A stretch of DNA of 6,288 nucleotides from an uncultured Lachnospiraceae bacterium (GCA_934351705.1 CAKRJK010000090.1:1-6288), one strand, 5' to 3'. Shown: positions 1-5,748, numbered from the stretch's first letter. Notes: generated from the sequence alone by a model not told the origin. Program-made: numbers and translations.

Positions 1-191
1 GTTCCCAGACGCATGATGATTCTCAATGAGGCTCCTCCGGGCATATCATGGACGCCTTGATTGTTTGCCATTGCACACATGATATAAAACATTCCTACCG
101 TGAGGATTCCCGTCAAAATATAAGGAAGATAAAATTGTCTGCTGTTTTTCATATTGGTAACAGCAAGTTTTGTGAAAAGTCCTTTATTCAT
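1..191 (-). CDS. BceB-like FtsX-family ABC transporter permease, N-terminal part (cut by window edge)
   Basis: Minus-strand reading frame from an ATG at 191-189, open to base 1, giving 63 residues that begin MNKGLFTKLAVTNMKNSRQF. It is the start of a membrane permease: a short basic N-terminus followed by one hydrophobic helix at about residues 21-41 (YLPYILTGILTVGMFYIMCA), then an outward loop. The Lxxxn-N-x-K-x-n-s-r pattern before the first helix is typical of BceB/VraE-type FtsX permeases, which are usually about 600-700 residues with ten helices and a large extracellular domain that detects peptide antibiotics. Its ATG lies inside the end of the ATPase gene (8-bp overlap, 184-191), so the two are translationally coupled. 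Only about a tenth of the protein is visible, so the family call leans on the neighbouring ATPase and two-component genes. No gene letter can be given safely. Confidence 0.85.
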   Translation of the reverse strand, partial: MNKGLFTKLAVTNMKNSRQFYLPYILTGILTVGMFYIMCAMANNQGVHDMPGGASLRIIMRLG

Positions 192-951
192 GATGTTCAC
201 CGCCTGTCGTCAACATGGTAAGTGTGTCTGAAATTTTTGCGTACAATTCTTCATTGCTCATATTTCCGCGATAAATCTGATGGAACACTTCACCGTCTTT
301 GATAAAGAGTACACGTTTTGCATGGCTTGCCGCTTTGATACTGTGCGTTACCATCAAGATCGTCTGTCCTTCTTCGTTGATTTCATTAAACAGATAAAGC
401 AGGCTGTCAGCCGCTTTGGAATCCAACGCTCCGGTCGGCTCATCCGCAAGAATCAACTGCGGCTGATTGATCAATGCTCTGGCAACTGCTGCCCTCTGCT
501 TCTGTCCTCCCGATACCTCGTAAGGGAATTTTTCTAAAAGCTGTGTGATCTCCAGTTTGTCTGCGATCGGTTTTAACCGCTTTTCCATTACCGGATATTC
601 CACGCCGGATAATACCAGCGGAAGGAAAATGTTATCCTTTAAGGAAAAGTTATCTAATAAGTTGAAATCCTGAAATACAAATCCCAGATTTTCTCTTCGG
701 AACATGGATATCTCTTTTTCCGGGATGGTTACAATGTTATTTCCATTTAACATTACTTCTCCGCTTGTCGGTTTATCGAGCGAAGCTAATACGTTTAAAA
801 GTGTTGTCTTTCCGGAACCTGACTCTCCCATGATTGCTACATATTCGCCCTCTTCTACCGAAAAACTCAAGTTTGAAAGTGCCTGCACCTGATTTCCTGA
901 AAATCTGGTGGTATATATTTTCTTTAAGTTGTTTACCTCTAATATTGCCAT
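184..951 (-). CDS. BceA-like ABC transporter ATP-binding protein (antimicrobial-peptide resistance type)
   Basis: A 255-residue cytoplasmic ATPase that would power the adjacent FtsX-type permease. All nucleotide-binding motifs are intact: Walker A GESGSGKTT (42-50), Q-loop FVFQDFN (Q94), signature VSGGQKQR (146-153), Walker B LILADEP (166-172, catalytic E171), D-loop ALDS (175-178) and H-loop VTHS (H203). The opening LEVNNLKKIY and the FQDFNLLDNFSLKDNI region after the Q-loop match the BceA/VraD/LolD (MacB-like) group. In that group, the pairs next to a BceRS-like two-component system protect against cell-wall-active peptides such as bacitracin or lantibiotics and also take part in signalling. 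The ATG is preceded by a strong AGGAGGC site (956-962). The gene lies downstream of the kinase gene across a 147-bp gap that holds the regulator box and an extended -10, so it probably has its own inducible promoter. The actual substrate cannot be read from the sequence. Confidence 0.95.
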   Translation of the reverse strand: MAILEVNNLKKIYTTRFSGNQVQALSNLSFSVEEGEYVAIMGESGSGKTTLLNVLASLDKPTSGEVMLNGNNIVTIPEKEISMFRRENLGFVFQDFNLLDNFSLKDNIFLPLVLSGVEYPVMEKRLKPIADKLEITQLLEKFPYEVSGGQKQRAAVARALINQPQLILADEPTGALDSKAADSLLYLFNEINEEGQTILMVTHSIKAASHAKRVLFIKDGEVFHQIYRGNMSNEELYAKISDTLTMLTTGGEHHE

Positions 952-955
952 ATTT

Positions 956-962
956 GCCTCCT
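956..962 (-). promoter_or_regulatory. Ribosome binding site of the ABC ATPase gene
   Basis: On the minus strand this reads AGGAGGC, 4 bases before the ATG at 951-949 (core AGGAGG 957-962). It fixes the ATPase start at 951. Confidence 0.85.
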
Positions 963-1010
963 AAGTTTTTGTTCAGAATTTGACGCGTCGTTTTTTTACT
1001 TTCTACGGTC

Positions 1011-1016
1011 AGTATA
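1011..1016 (-). promoter_or_regulatory. Extended -10 of the ABC transporter promoter
   Basis: The minus strand reads TTTTGC-TATACT, an extended -10 (TGN before the hexamer). At 16-17 bp upstream there is no good -35 (TGGCAC or GGCACA), as expected for an activator-dependent promoter. It lies 31 bp downstream of the conserved TGTAAGC half-site, the same distance as in the promoter at 5764-5838. Transcription would begin near 1004, leaving a leader of roughly 50 bases. Confidence 0.65.
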
Positions 1017-1047
1017 GCAAAACAGAGAAATGTGTGCCATTGCATTA

Positions 1048-1085
1048 GCTTACATTTCCCTGCCGTTTCTTACATCTTTGTAAGA
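1048..1085 (-). promoter_or_regulatory. Putative BceR-type response-regulator operator upstream of the ABC transporter
   Basis: On the minus strand there is a perfect inverted repeat TCTTACA-AAGA-TGTAAGA (1085-1068), followed by a single half-site ATGTAAGC (about 1055-1048). The repeated TGTAAG units begin 20 bp apart, about two helical turns, so two regulator dimers could bind the same face. The inverted repeat fits the TNACA-N4-TGTAA pattern known for BceR-type regulators. In Bacillus, such promoters carry a main site and a weaker second site. The same arrangement recurs at 5801-5838. Binding by the regulator encoded at 2085-2756 is inferred from proximity and family. Confidence 0.75.
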
Positions 1086-1098
1086 TTGTGTATGATTT

Positions 1099-2088
1099 TT
1101 ATTCATGTATCCGCGTATCTGTAATCAACCCGATCTTTACTTTGGTTCCGACTCCCATCTCGGATTCTACCCGGATGGTGTGTGAAAGGTTATCCAATAC
1201 GCGTTTGCTTAGATACAATCCGATTCCCGTGGATTTCTTGTCGGTATGTCCGTTATAGCCTGTGTAGCCTTTTTCGCATACCCGCGGTAAATCCTCCGCT
1301 CTGATTCCGATTCCGGTATCCTCGATCACCAGAACATTCTCACTCTCCATATAGATAGAAACCTTTCCCTTTGGCGTGTATTTGATGGCATTGGAAAGAA
1401 TCTGCTCTATGACAAATTCCAGCCATTTCTCGTCTGTTAAAACCTCTGTGTTTAAAGGCTGATAATCAAGTGCAACCTTTTTGCGGATGAACATCTTTGC
1501 GTATTTGCGAACCGCTTCCCGCACAATCTTATCTAAATCATGCTTTTGTATCTGCAGATCGCTTGACTCCGAATCAAGCCTTGTATAATGCAATGCCATC
1601 TCGACATACTGTTCCACACGGAAAAGTTCTTCCTCCAATTCATGATTCTGAGGCGTTTCCTCTGATTGGAGCAAAAGCCGCATTGCCGCTATCGGTGTTT
1701 TAATCTGATGTACCCACATTGTATAGTACTCGGTAATGTCTTTTTTGCGGCGTTCCAGATCGTTGACTACGCCTATCTTGTCCTCATGCAGCAGCCAGAG
1801 AAGCTTTTGATAATCCTCTTCTATCTGGTCTTTTGGCGAATCTAAGGCATCTACGGATACCTGAATCTGTTTTTGTGCTTTTATCAAATGTCTGTGTCTG
1901 GTGTAATATCCGTAAAAATCCACTCCTCCCAAGACGAGGATAAAGAACAGACACAACAGGGCACCGTATTTCCACTCGGAAAAAGCCACTCCCTTTAACA
2001 TCATGATAAAATACATGGAAAACAGCGTAAGCAATATGGCAGCTATCCAGCCCAGATTTCTTTTTAAATAGTAAGTAAATACTCTCAT
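1099..2088 (-). CDS. BceS-like sensor histidine kinase (short intramembrane-sensing type)
   Basis: A 329-residue membrane kinase that would phosphorylate the response regulator encoded just upstream. Two hydrophobic helices lie at about 12-32 and 41-60 with only a few residues between them, so there is no extracellular sensor domain. This is the hallmark of BceS/VraG-type kinases, which take their signal from a partner BceAB transporter. A coiled linker leads to the phosphoacceptor helix YYTMWVHQIKTPIAAMRLLL (H127 in HQIKTP). The ATPase domain follows, with N-box EQILSNAIKYT (N233), G1 box IEDTGIGI (D257) and G2 box TGIGLYLSK (287-295). Length (about 330 residues) and motif order fit the family. 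Its ATG overlaps the regulator stop by 4 bp (ATGA, 2085-2088). No terminator follows its stop, so some transcripts may continue into the ABC genes. Confidence 0.93.
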   Translation of the reverse strand: MRVFTYYLKRNLGWIAAILLTLFSMYFIMMLKGVAFSEWKYGALLCLFFILVLGGVDFYGYYTRHRHLIKAQKQIQVSVDALDSPKDQIEEDYQKLLWLLHEDKIGVVNDLERRKKDITEYYTMWVHQIKTPIAAMRLLLQSEETPQNHELEEELFRVEQYVEMALHYTRLDSESSDLQIQKHDLDKIVREAVRKYAKMFIRKKVALDYQPLNTEVLTDEKWLEFVIEQILSNAIKYTPKGKVSIYMESENVLVIEDTGIGIRAEDLPRVCEKGYTGYNGHTDKKSTGIGLYLSKRVLDNLSHTIRVESEMGVGTKVKIGLITDTRIHE

Positions 2089-2756
2089 CCCAGACGATAC
2101 CCGATTCCTTTCTTTGTCACGATAAAATCTGTTAATCCGATGGTTTCCAGTTTTTTTCTTAAGCGGTTGACGTTGACGGAGAGTGTATTCTCATCCACAT
2201 AATTGTCGCTTTCCCACAACTTTAACATGAGGGTATCTCTTGATACGACCTTTTCTTTATTTTCTGTCAACACCTGTAAAATCTTCAGTTCATTTTTGGT
2301 GAGTTCTATTTTTTCCTCCTGATAGGTGAGTGTCGCTTCGGTCAGATTTAACATAGCTCCTTTATGCTCTAACAGGCTGCTCGTTCCCACAAAATCGTAA
2401 CAGCGGCGAAGCAGTGCCTGAATCTTCACTGTCAGCACATCCATATCAAACGGCTTTGCCACAAAATCATCTGCTCCCATATTGACCGCCATAACAATGT
2501 TCATATTGTCGGATGCGGAGGAGAGAAAAATCACCGGCACCTGCGACACTTTTCGGATTTCACTGCACCAATGGTATCCGTTAAAAAACGGCAGTGTAAT
2601 GTCCATGATGACAAGCTGCGGCGAAAAGTCCACAAACTCTTCCATCACCTGTGAAAAATCTTTGATTCTTTTTGCGTCATAATTCCATGCACCAAGATGT
2701 TCCTGAATGCTTCTGGAAATAATCTCGTCATCTTCTACAATTAATATCTTATACAT
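2085..2756 (-). CDS. BceR-like OmpR-family response regulator
   Basis: A 223-residue cytoplasmic transcription factor. The receiver domain (about 1-118) has the acidic pocket E8-D9-D10, phosphoacceptor D52 in LVIMDITLP, the S79/S80 switch position in VIFLSS and K101 in VAKPFD. The winged-helix domain (about 125-222) has ELTKNELKIL, the recognition-helix segment VDENTLSVNVNRLRKKL (187-203) and the C-terminal hairpin VTKKGIGYRL. VDENTLSVNVNRLRKKL is typical of the BceR/VraR-like subgroup that controls peptide-resistance ABC transporters. It is the first gene of the regulator-kinase pair and is coupled to the kinase by a 4-bp overlap. Likely targets are the two matching operators at 1048-1085 and 5801-5838. 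No such box lies in front of this gene, so its own promoter looks constitutive. Confidence 0.94.
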   Translation of the reverse strand: MYKILIVEDDEIISRSIQEHLGAWNYDAKRIKDFSQVMEEFVDFSPQLVIMDITLPFFNGYHWCSEIRKVSQVPVIFLSSASDNMNIVMAVNMGADDFVAKPFDMDVLTVKIQALLRRCYDFVGTSSLLEHKGAMLNLTEATLTYQEEKIELTKNELKILQVLTENKEKVVSRDTLMLKLWESDNYVDENTLSVNVNRLRKKLETIGLTDFIVTKKGIGYRLG

Positions 2757-2794
2757 ATGCTTTCACTCTGATTTCTGTTTTTGTTATTGTCTTT

Positions 2795-2800
2795 ATTGTA
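2795..2800 (-). promoter_or_regulatory. Likely promoter (extended -10) of the two-component operon
   Basis: The minus strand reads TTTGC-TACAAT, an extended -10 about 40 bp before the regulator ATG at 2756. A weak -35 candidate GTGAAA lies 17 bp upstream (2818-2823). The ribosome site is also weak (AGAGTGAAAG just before the start). No CTTACA/TGTAAG operator is present, so expression is probably low and constant. Confidence 0.5.
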
Positions 2801-2836
2801 GCAAATATCTGCTCGGTTTTCACTACTCAATTTCAT

Positions 2837-2870
2837 AAAAAACGGCAAGTACATACCTGCACTTGCCCGT
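2837..2870 (-). terminator. Rho-independent terminator of the small HTH gene
   Basis: The minus strand can form a hairpin with arms GGCAAGT and ACTTGCC (extended by ACG/CGT around one bulged G) and a loop of about 10 bases, followed directly by TTTTTT (complement of 2837-2842). It lies 12 bases after the stop of the gene at 2883-3128 and separates it from the two-component promoter. The plus strand lacks a T-run after the hairpin, so it acts in one direction. Confidence 0.8.
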
Positions 2871-2882
2871 AACAAAACGCTA

Positions 2883-3128
2883 TTATTTTACTTTGATGTC
2901 TACGATACTCGGATCTACCTCAAACAGCACACACAGTTTTAAAAACTCATCTGCATTCAGAATCGCTGTACTTCCCGGACGCAGCTTGTCTTTTGCAATA
3001 CCCAGATGTTTTTCTATGTAGTCTAATGAATAACAGTTCTCGTCAATATATTCTCTCGCCCAATTTGATGTGATACTTCCTTCTTTATAGGCTGTTTCTT
3101 TATTCTCTCTGCCGCTTTTGCCACTCAT
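2883..3128 (-). CDS. Small XRE-like helix-turn-helix protein (81 aa)
   Basis: An 81-residue protein with a polar basic N-terminus (MSGKSGRENKETAYKEGS) and a compact helical part at about 22-75. Residues 33-75 resemble the Cro/XRE fold: SLDYIEKHLGI as the scaffold helix, AKDKLRPGST at the recognition-helix position, and NADEFLKLCVLFEVDPSIV as the closing helices. The match is by pattern and there is no strong hallmark motif, so DNA binding is likely but not certain. A good ribosome site (GGGAGGAAA, 3133-3141) supports the ATG at 3128-3126. The gene has its own near-consensus promoter and terminator, so it is a single transcription unit, divergent from the XRE gene at 3296. Its target and role are unknown; local regulation of one of the flanking operons is a guess. 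Confidence 0.8.
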   Translation of the reverse strand: MSGKSGRENKETAYKEGSITSNWAREYIDENCYSLDYIEKHLGIAKDKLRPGSTAILNADEFLKLCVLFEVDPSIVDIKVK

Positions 3129-3146
3129 GAAATTTCCTCCCGATTC

Positions 3147-3161
3147 ATAATTAGAAATTAT
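3147..3161. repeat. 15-bp AT-rich inverted repeat in the HTH gene leader
   Basis: ATAATT-AGA-AATTAT is a perfect inverted repeat with a 3-bp centre. It lies between the predicted start of transcription (about 3173) and the ribosome site (3133-3141) of the small HTH gene. That position would suit an autoregulatory operator, but such AT-rich repeats are common by chance. Confidence 0.35.
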
Positions 3162-3179
3162 TTCCTCTTATGTATGTTT

Positions 3180-3208
3180 ATTATATTCTTTATTATTGGG
3201 AATTTCAA
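3180..3208 (-). promoter_or_regulatory. Sigma-A promoter of the small HTH gene
   Basis: The minus strand has TTGAAA (3208-3203), a 17-bp spacer and TATAAT (3185-3180). This is one mismatch from consensus with ideal spacing. Transcription would start near 3173, giving a leader of about 45 bases to the ATG at 3128. Confidence 0.85.
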
Positions 3209-3248
3209 TAGTGTTTTTCTTTGCATAAGAGAATTTTGTCTTTCTTTA

Positions 3249-3277
3249 TTGACCATTCATTTCTATGTGGATATAAT
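3249..3277 (+). promoter_or_regulatory. Sigma-A promoter of the XRE regulator
   Basis: TTGACC (3249-3254), a 17-bp spacer and a perfect TATAAT (3272-3277). The predicted start of transcription is near 3284, almost at the ribosome site GAGGTG (3285-3290), so the leader is only about a dozen bases. Confidence 0.88.
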
Positions 3278-3295
3278 ATTTAACGAGGTGAATAC

Positions 3296-3628
3296 ATGAA
3301 AAATCCAAATATCGCAAAAGTGTTAAAAGAATATCGTAAAATAAATCATTACAGTGTGGAAGAGGTTGCTTTGAAACTGACAGAGAACAACCTGCCTTTT
3401 GCCGCAAAGACGATTTACGGTTGGGAAAACGGACAGACCCAGCCGGATGCGGATACGCTCTTAGTTTTGTGTAAAATATATCGAATTGATAATATTTTAG
3501 AGACTTTCGGCTACGGTACTTCATCGCGGCATCTTTACCTGTCCGATGACGAATGCCGTCTGATTGAAAATTACCGCCGCATGGAATCCCTGCAGCCGGC
3601 AATCCGAAAATTATTGGATGTTGATTAA
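3296..3628 (+). CDS. XRE-family helix-turn-helix transcriptional regulator (110 aa)
   Basis: A 110-residue cytoplasmic DNA-binding protein. Residues 6-70 form a Cro/C1-type HTH domain: helix 1 IAKVLKEYRKINHY, helix 2 SVEEVALKLTEN, recognition region PFAAKTIYGWENGQTQPDADTL (W43-E44-N45-G46 is the usual WE-x-G signature) and closing helices LLVLCKIYRIDNI. The tail, about 80-110, has LSDDECRLIENYRRM, a common C-terminal helix in clostridial and phage-like XRE proteins. The ATG at 3296 follows GAGGTG with 5-base spacing. The gene stands alone on the plus strand, divergent from the small HTH gene and convergent with the PAS gene, and ends at a strong palindromic terminator. What it controls is not evident. 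A phage origin is possible, but no other phage gene is nearby. Confidence 0.9.
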   Translation: MKNPNIAKVLKEYRKINHYSVEEVALKLTENNLPFAAKTIYGWENGQTQPDADTLLVLCKIYRIDNILETFGYGTSSRHLYLSDDECRLIENYRRMESLQPAIRKLLDVD

Positions 3629-3646
3629 ATTTACAGCGACGATCAT

Positions 3647-3678
3647 AAAAAGAGGCTTTGATATCAAAGCCTCTTTTT
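3647..3678. terminator. Bidirectional terminator (32-bp perfect palindrome) between convergent genes
   Basis: An uninterrupted palindrome centred on GATATC (3660-3665): five A residues, GAGGCTTTGA, its complement, then five T residues. It can end transcription of the plus-strand XRE gene (stop 3628) and of the minus-strand PAS gene. The last codons and the TGA stop (3666-3664) of the PAS gene lie inside the palindrome. Confidence 0.92.
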
Positions 3679-4047
3679 GGTATACAACTCCATTGTTTCT
3701 TTGTTGCGATACTCGTGTTTTTCATAATATCCTATCAACTTTTTCCCGCTGTCTCTGAGTGCCACCATATAGACATCCTTGTTTTGTTTTTCATTATGGA
3801 ACGTATAGACAAGGTTGTGGTCCTCTGATTCCAAAAACCAGTTTACCACCTGCTCGATCTTTTCCTGTGACTGTGGATTATGACAATCCATAATGTTTTG
3901 TCCTATCAGTTTTTCTCCCCCGCTTTTTTTGTAATTTGCTACTGCCGCAGGATTCATGTATATGATCTCATGTTGCAGATTGCAGATAACGATTGCGTTT
4001 CTGTCCTGATCAATAATGCTTTTATAAAACTCTGTCATTTGGGGCAT
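3664..4047 (-). CDS. Small single-domain PAS protein with DCHNP motif
   Basis: A 127-residue soluble protein that is nearly all one PAS domain. It has an N-terminal helix MTEFYKSIIDQD, the PAS core AIVICNLQHEIIYMNPAA (18-35), the DCHNPQSQEKI segment (C55, H56) and the terminal strands VYTFHNEKQNKDVYMVALRD and KLIGYYEKHEYR (about 80-114). Such stand-alone proteins, as I recall them from Clostridia, carry no output domain, so they are presumed to bind a small ligand or cofactor or a partner protein. The Cys-His pair could be a metal or heme ligand, but this is speculation. The ATG at 4047 has AAGGAGAGGA (4053-4062) about 6 bases upstream, preferred over the in-frame ATG at 4038. The gene starts 18 bases after the stop of the esterase-like gene, so the two form an operon. 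The last residues, KKRL, are encoded by the terminator stem. Confidence 0.88.
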   Translation of the reverse strand: MPQMTEFYKSIIDQDRNAIVICNLQHEIIYMNPAAVANYKKSGGEKLIGQNIMDCHNPQSQEKIEQVVNWFLESEDHNLVYTFHNEKQNKDVYMVALRDSGKKLIGYYEKHEYRNKETMELYTKKRL

Positions 4048-4065
4048 AGTCTATCCTCTCCTTTT

Positions 4066-5732
4066 TTATTTTGTATCATCAACTTTCATGGCAAGCTTTG
4101 CGATTGCTACGATTGCTCCGAAGAGTACACCTGCTACCGGCCAGACAATCCATGTGTAATCCCATCTCATCGTTATAAAACTCCATCCCAGATAAAGAGC
4201 TGTTGCCAGACACCAATATACTGTATTGAGCAACTGCATTTTGCTATTTGCGTTTTTCGCGGCTGTTGTGTAATCGCCTTCCTGTAAAACAGAATCATAG
4301 CTGCCATTTACCATACCTGTGCGAACCAGCAGGTAAACACCTACTGCAACGAGAATCAATAAGACAGACACAAAGGTTGTGTAGATATAATCCGGTGCAT
4401 TCATTACTCCCGCAACGATTAACGGGATTGGGGCTACAATACAGCATGCTACACCTGAGCCGATTCCTGCAGCAAACTTGCTCTCAAAACTTCTTTTCTT
4501 TTCACTTACCATTTCTTTGACTGCATAGGTTGTCTCAAAATTCTCTTTTTCAAAGTATTCAAACCGCCGTGATTTGATTCCGCAGGAAATGAATACAAAT
4601 ACTGCAACCGCGACCATTACCAATAATACTGTCAATCCCAGTCCTGCCGCAAGTTCTTCTGTGATGTTCCCGATATGGGAATCTGAAAGCCCTGCCTGCT
4701 TTGCCGCTTTTGCGATCGGATCGTGTGAATAAAAGACCTGATTGCTACGTTTTCCGTTTGACTTTGGCATATTACAACAGGATTTATAAAAATCTGTACC
4801 TATGGCATAATAGCCATCACCCAGCTCCTGATCAAGCAGTTTGCCCATGACATCGTAGATACCGCTCTTTGCAATATGGTCATTATGTCCGGATATGAAA
4901 ATTCTGTCATATCCCCGCTCCTTTTCCTGTTCGGCAATCCAAAGAACATTGTCTTTCATCATTACATCTCTCTGGATCGCATAATTTGCTCTGTCCTCAA
5001 ACAACTCGCCGAGTTCCTCATTTTGCAACAACACATCTGCCAGATGTACTCCCACAGCCGCGTTTTGTCGATTCGCCAGTTCTTCCCTGATTCCCGAGAT
5101 GATATTTTTTCGCATATCTTTATTATAGGATTCACTCCACTCGCTGCCATCTGTCATCTTCTCTAGCTCTGTCGTGTCGACACCAAGCTGCTTGCACTCT
5201 TCCACAAGGAATTGATAGCTATCAAAATAACTCTGCATATCAAATCCGTAGAATCTGATGTCTTCTCCCTCCGCAGCCGTCTCATTATAGGCTCTCATAT
5301 AATCAATCAGATCTGCCATTTCTTTTGTACGGTAAATATCAAATCCTATCTCTGCCGCTGCTTCTTTTGCAGTTCCCGTTCCGCCGTGAATGTATCTGTT
5401 TACCTTTTCACAGCCGCCGTAATCACCCTCAAGTGCAAATGCCCGGACATGATATTTTTCTACCATCACCCGGAACACTTCCAGCTTGAGTTCCTGAAAT
5501 TCCACATTCCCGTGAGCCGCCTCACCTAATGCGATGATGCGTGCATTGCCCGGAAGGTTAATGTCCTTTGTATTTTCGGCACAAGAGGACAGTTCCTTTG
5601 CATTCGCACTTTTTCCTGTTCCGAATCCGCCGAATCTTGTATATATTACTCCTGACACGATCACGATAGCGAGCAAGCTCAATAAGGTAATCTTTAATGC
5701 CCGGTGTCTTTTTTTTTACTGTGTTGACTCAT
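4066..5732 (-). CDS. Membrane-anchored erythromycin-esterase-family protein with C-terminal multi-helix domain; frame broken at an A9 tract near the start
   Basis: The long frame runs from 5682 to 4066 (538 residues, numbered here from a TTG at 5682). Residues 45-340 match the erythromycin esterase family (EreA/EreB and Bacillus Bcr-like proteins), with IIALGEAAHG (E54, H57), FALEGDYGG (E85), YGFDMQ (145-150) and ISGHNDHIAK (H266, H269), so the known active-site residues are present. The C-terminus has about five hydrophobic helices, near 347-367, 405-426, 432-453, 485-505 and 510-532. This is unusual, since classic Ere enzymes are soluble and about 400 residues long. The TTG has no ribosome site. 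A strong AAGGAGGA (5741-5748) precedes an ATG at 5732, whose frame stops after 12 codons because of nine A residues; one more A would give MSQHSKKKRHRALKITL joined to the long frame (555 residues), a basic tail plus membrane anchor placing the esterase domain outside. The substrate is unknown, and macrolide hydrolysis should not be assumed. Confidence 0.85.
5709..5717 (-). other. A9 homopolymer at the frame break of the esterase-like gene
   Basis: Nine consecutive T residues on the plus strand (nine A on the coding strand) follow codon 5 of the ATG-initiated frame. The ATG frame (5732-5694) encodes only MSQHSKKKDTGH and then TAA. Adding one A or removing two fuses it with the long downstream frame. 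Such tracts are classic sites for slipped-strand mutation, RNA polymerase slippage and sequencing error. Confidence 0.8.
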
Positions 5733-5740
5733 TTTCAAGT

Positions 5741-5748
5741 TCCTCCTT
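5741..5748 (-). promoter_or_regulatory. Ribosome binding site deciding the start of the esterase-like gene
   Basis: The minus strand reads AAGGAGGA with 8 bases to the ATG at 5732-5730. It is the only strong site near the gene start. The in-frame TTG at 5682 has nothing comparable, so translation should begin at 5732, upstream of the frame break. Confidence 0.85.

Noticed and set aside
280..537. Plus-strand open frame inside the ABC ATPase gene (and similar ones at 1497-1703, 4876-5166 and 5212-5529)
   Set aside because: Shadows of strongly conserved minus-strand coding sequence, with no independent start signals.
1068..1085. The inverted repeat after the kinase gene as a terminator
   Set aside because: No T-run follows on the minus strand, the stem is AT-rich, and the same element recurs with conserved spacing in front of another operon, which fits an operator better.
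3246..3725. Minus-strand open frame of 159 codons opposite the XRE gene
   Set aside because: It is antisense to a convincing HTH gene, shows no family pattern or ribosome site, and runs across the bidirectional terminator and the XRE promoter.
3880..4287. Plus-strand open frame of 135 codons across the PAS and esterase-like genes
   Set aside because: Cys- and His-rich, with no recognisable domain and no ribosome site; it is the complement of two well-supported genes.
5680..5682. TTG as the true start of the esterase-like gene
   Set aside because: It has no ribosome site, would cut off the basic half of the membrane anchor, and ignores the excellent AAGGAGGA-ATG 50 bases upstream in the neighbouring frame.
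4066..5682. Labelling the gene ereA or ereB, a macrolide-resistance gene
   Set aside because: Family motifs are present, but the membrane anchor, shortened distal part and C-terminal helices differ from the characterised macrolide esterases, and most family members have no proven macrolide activity.
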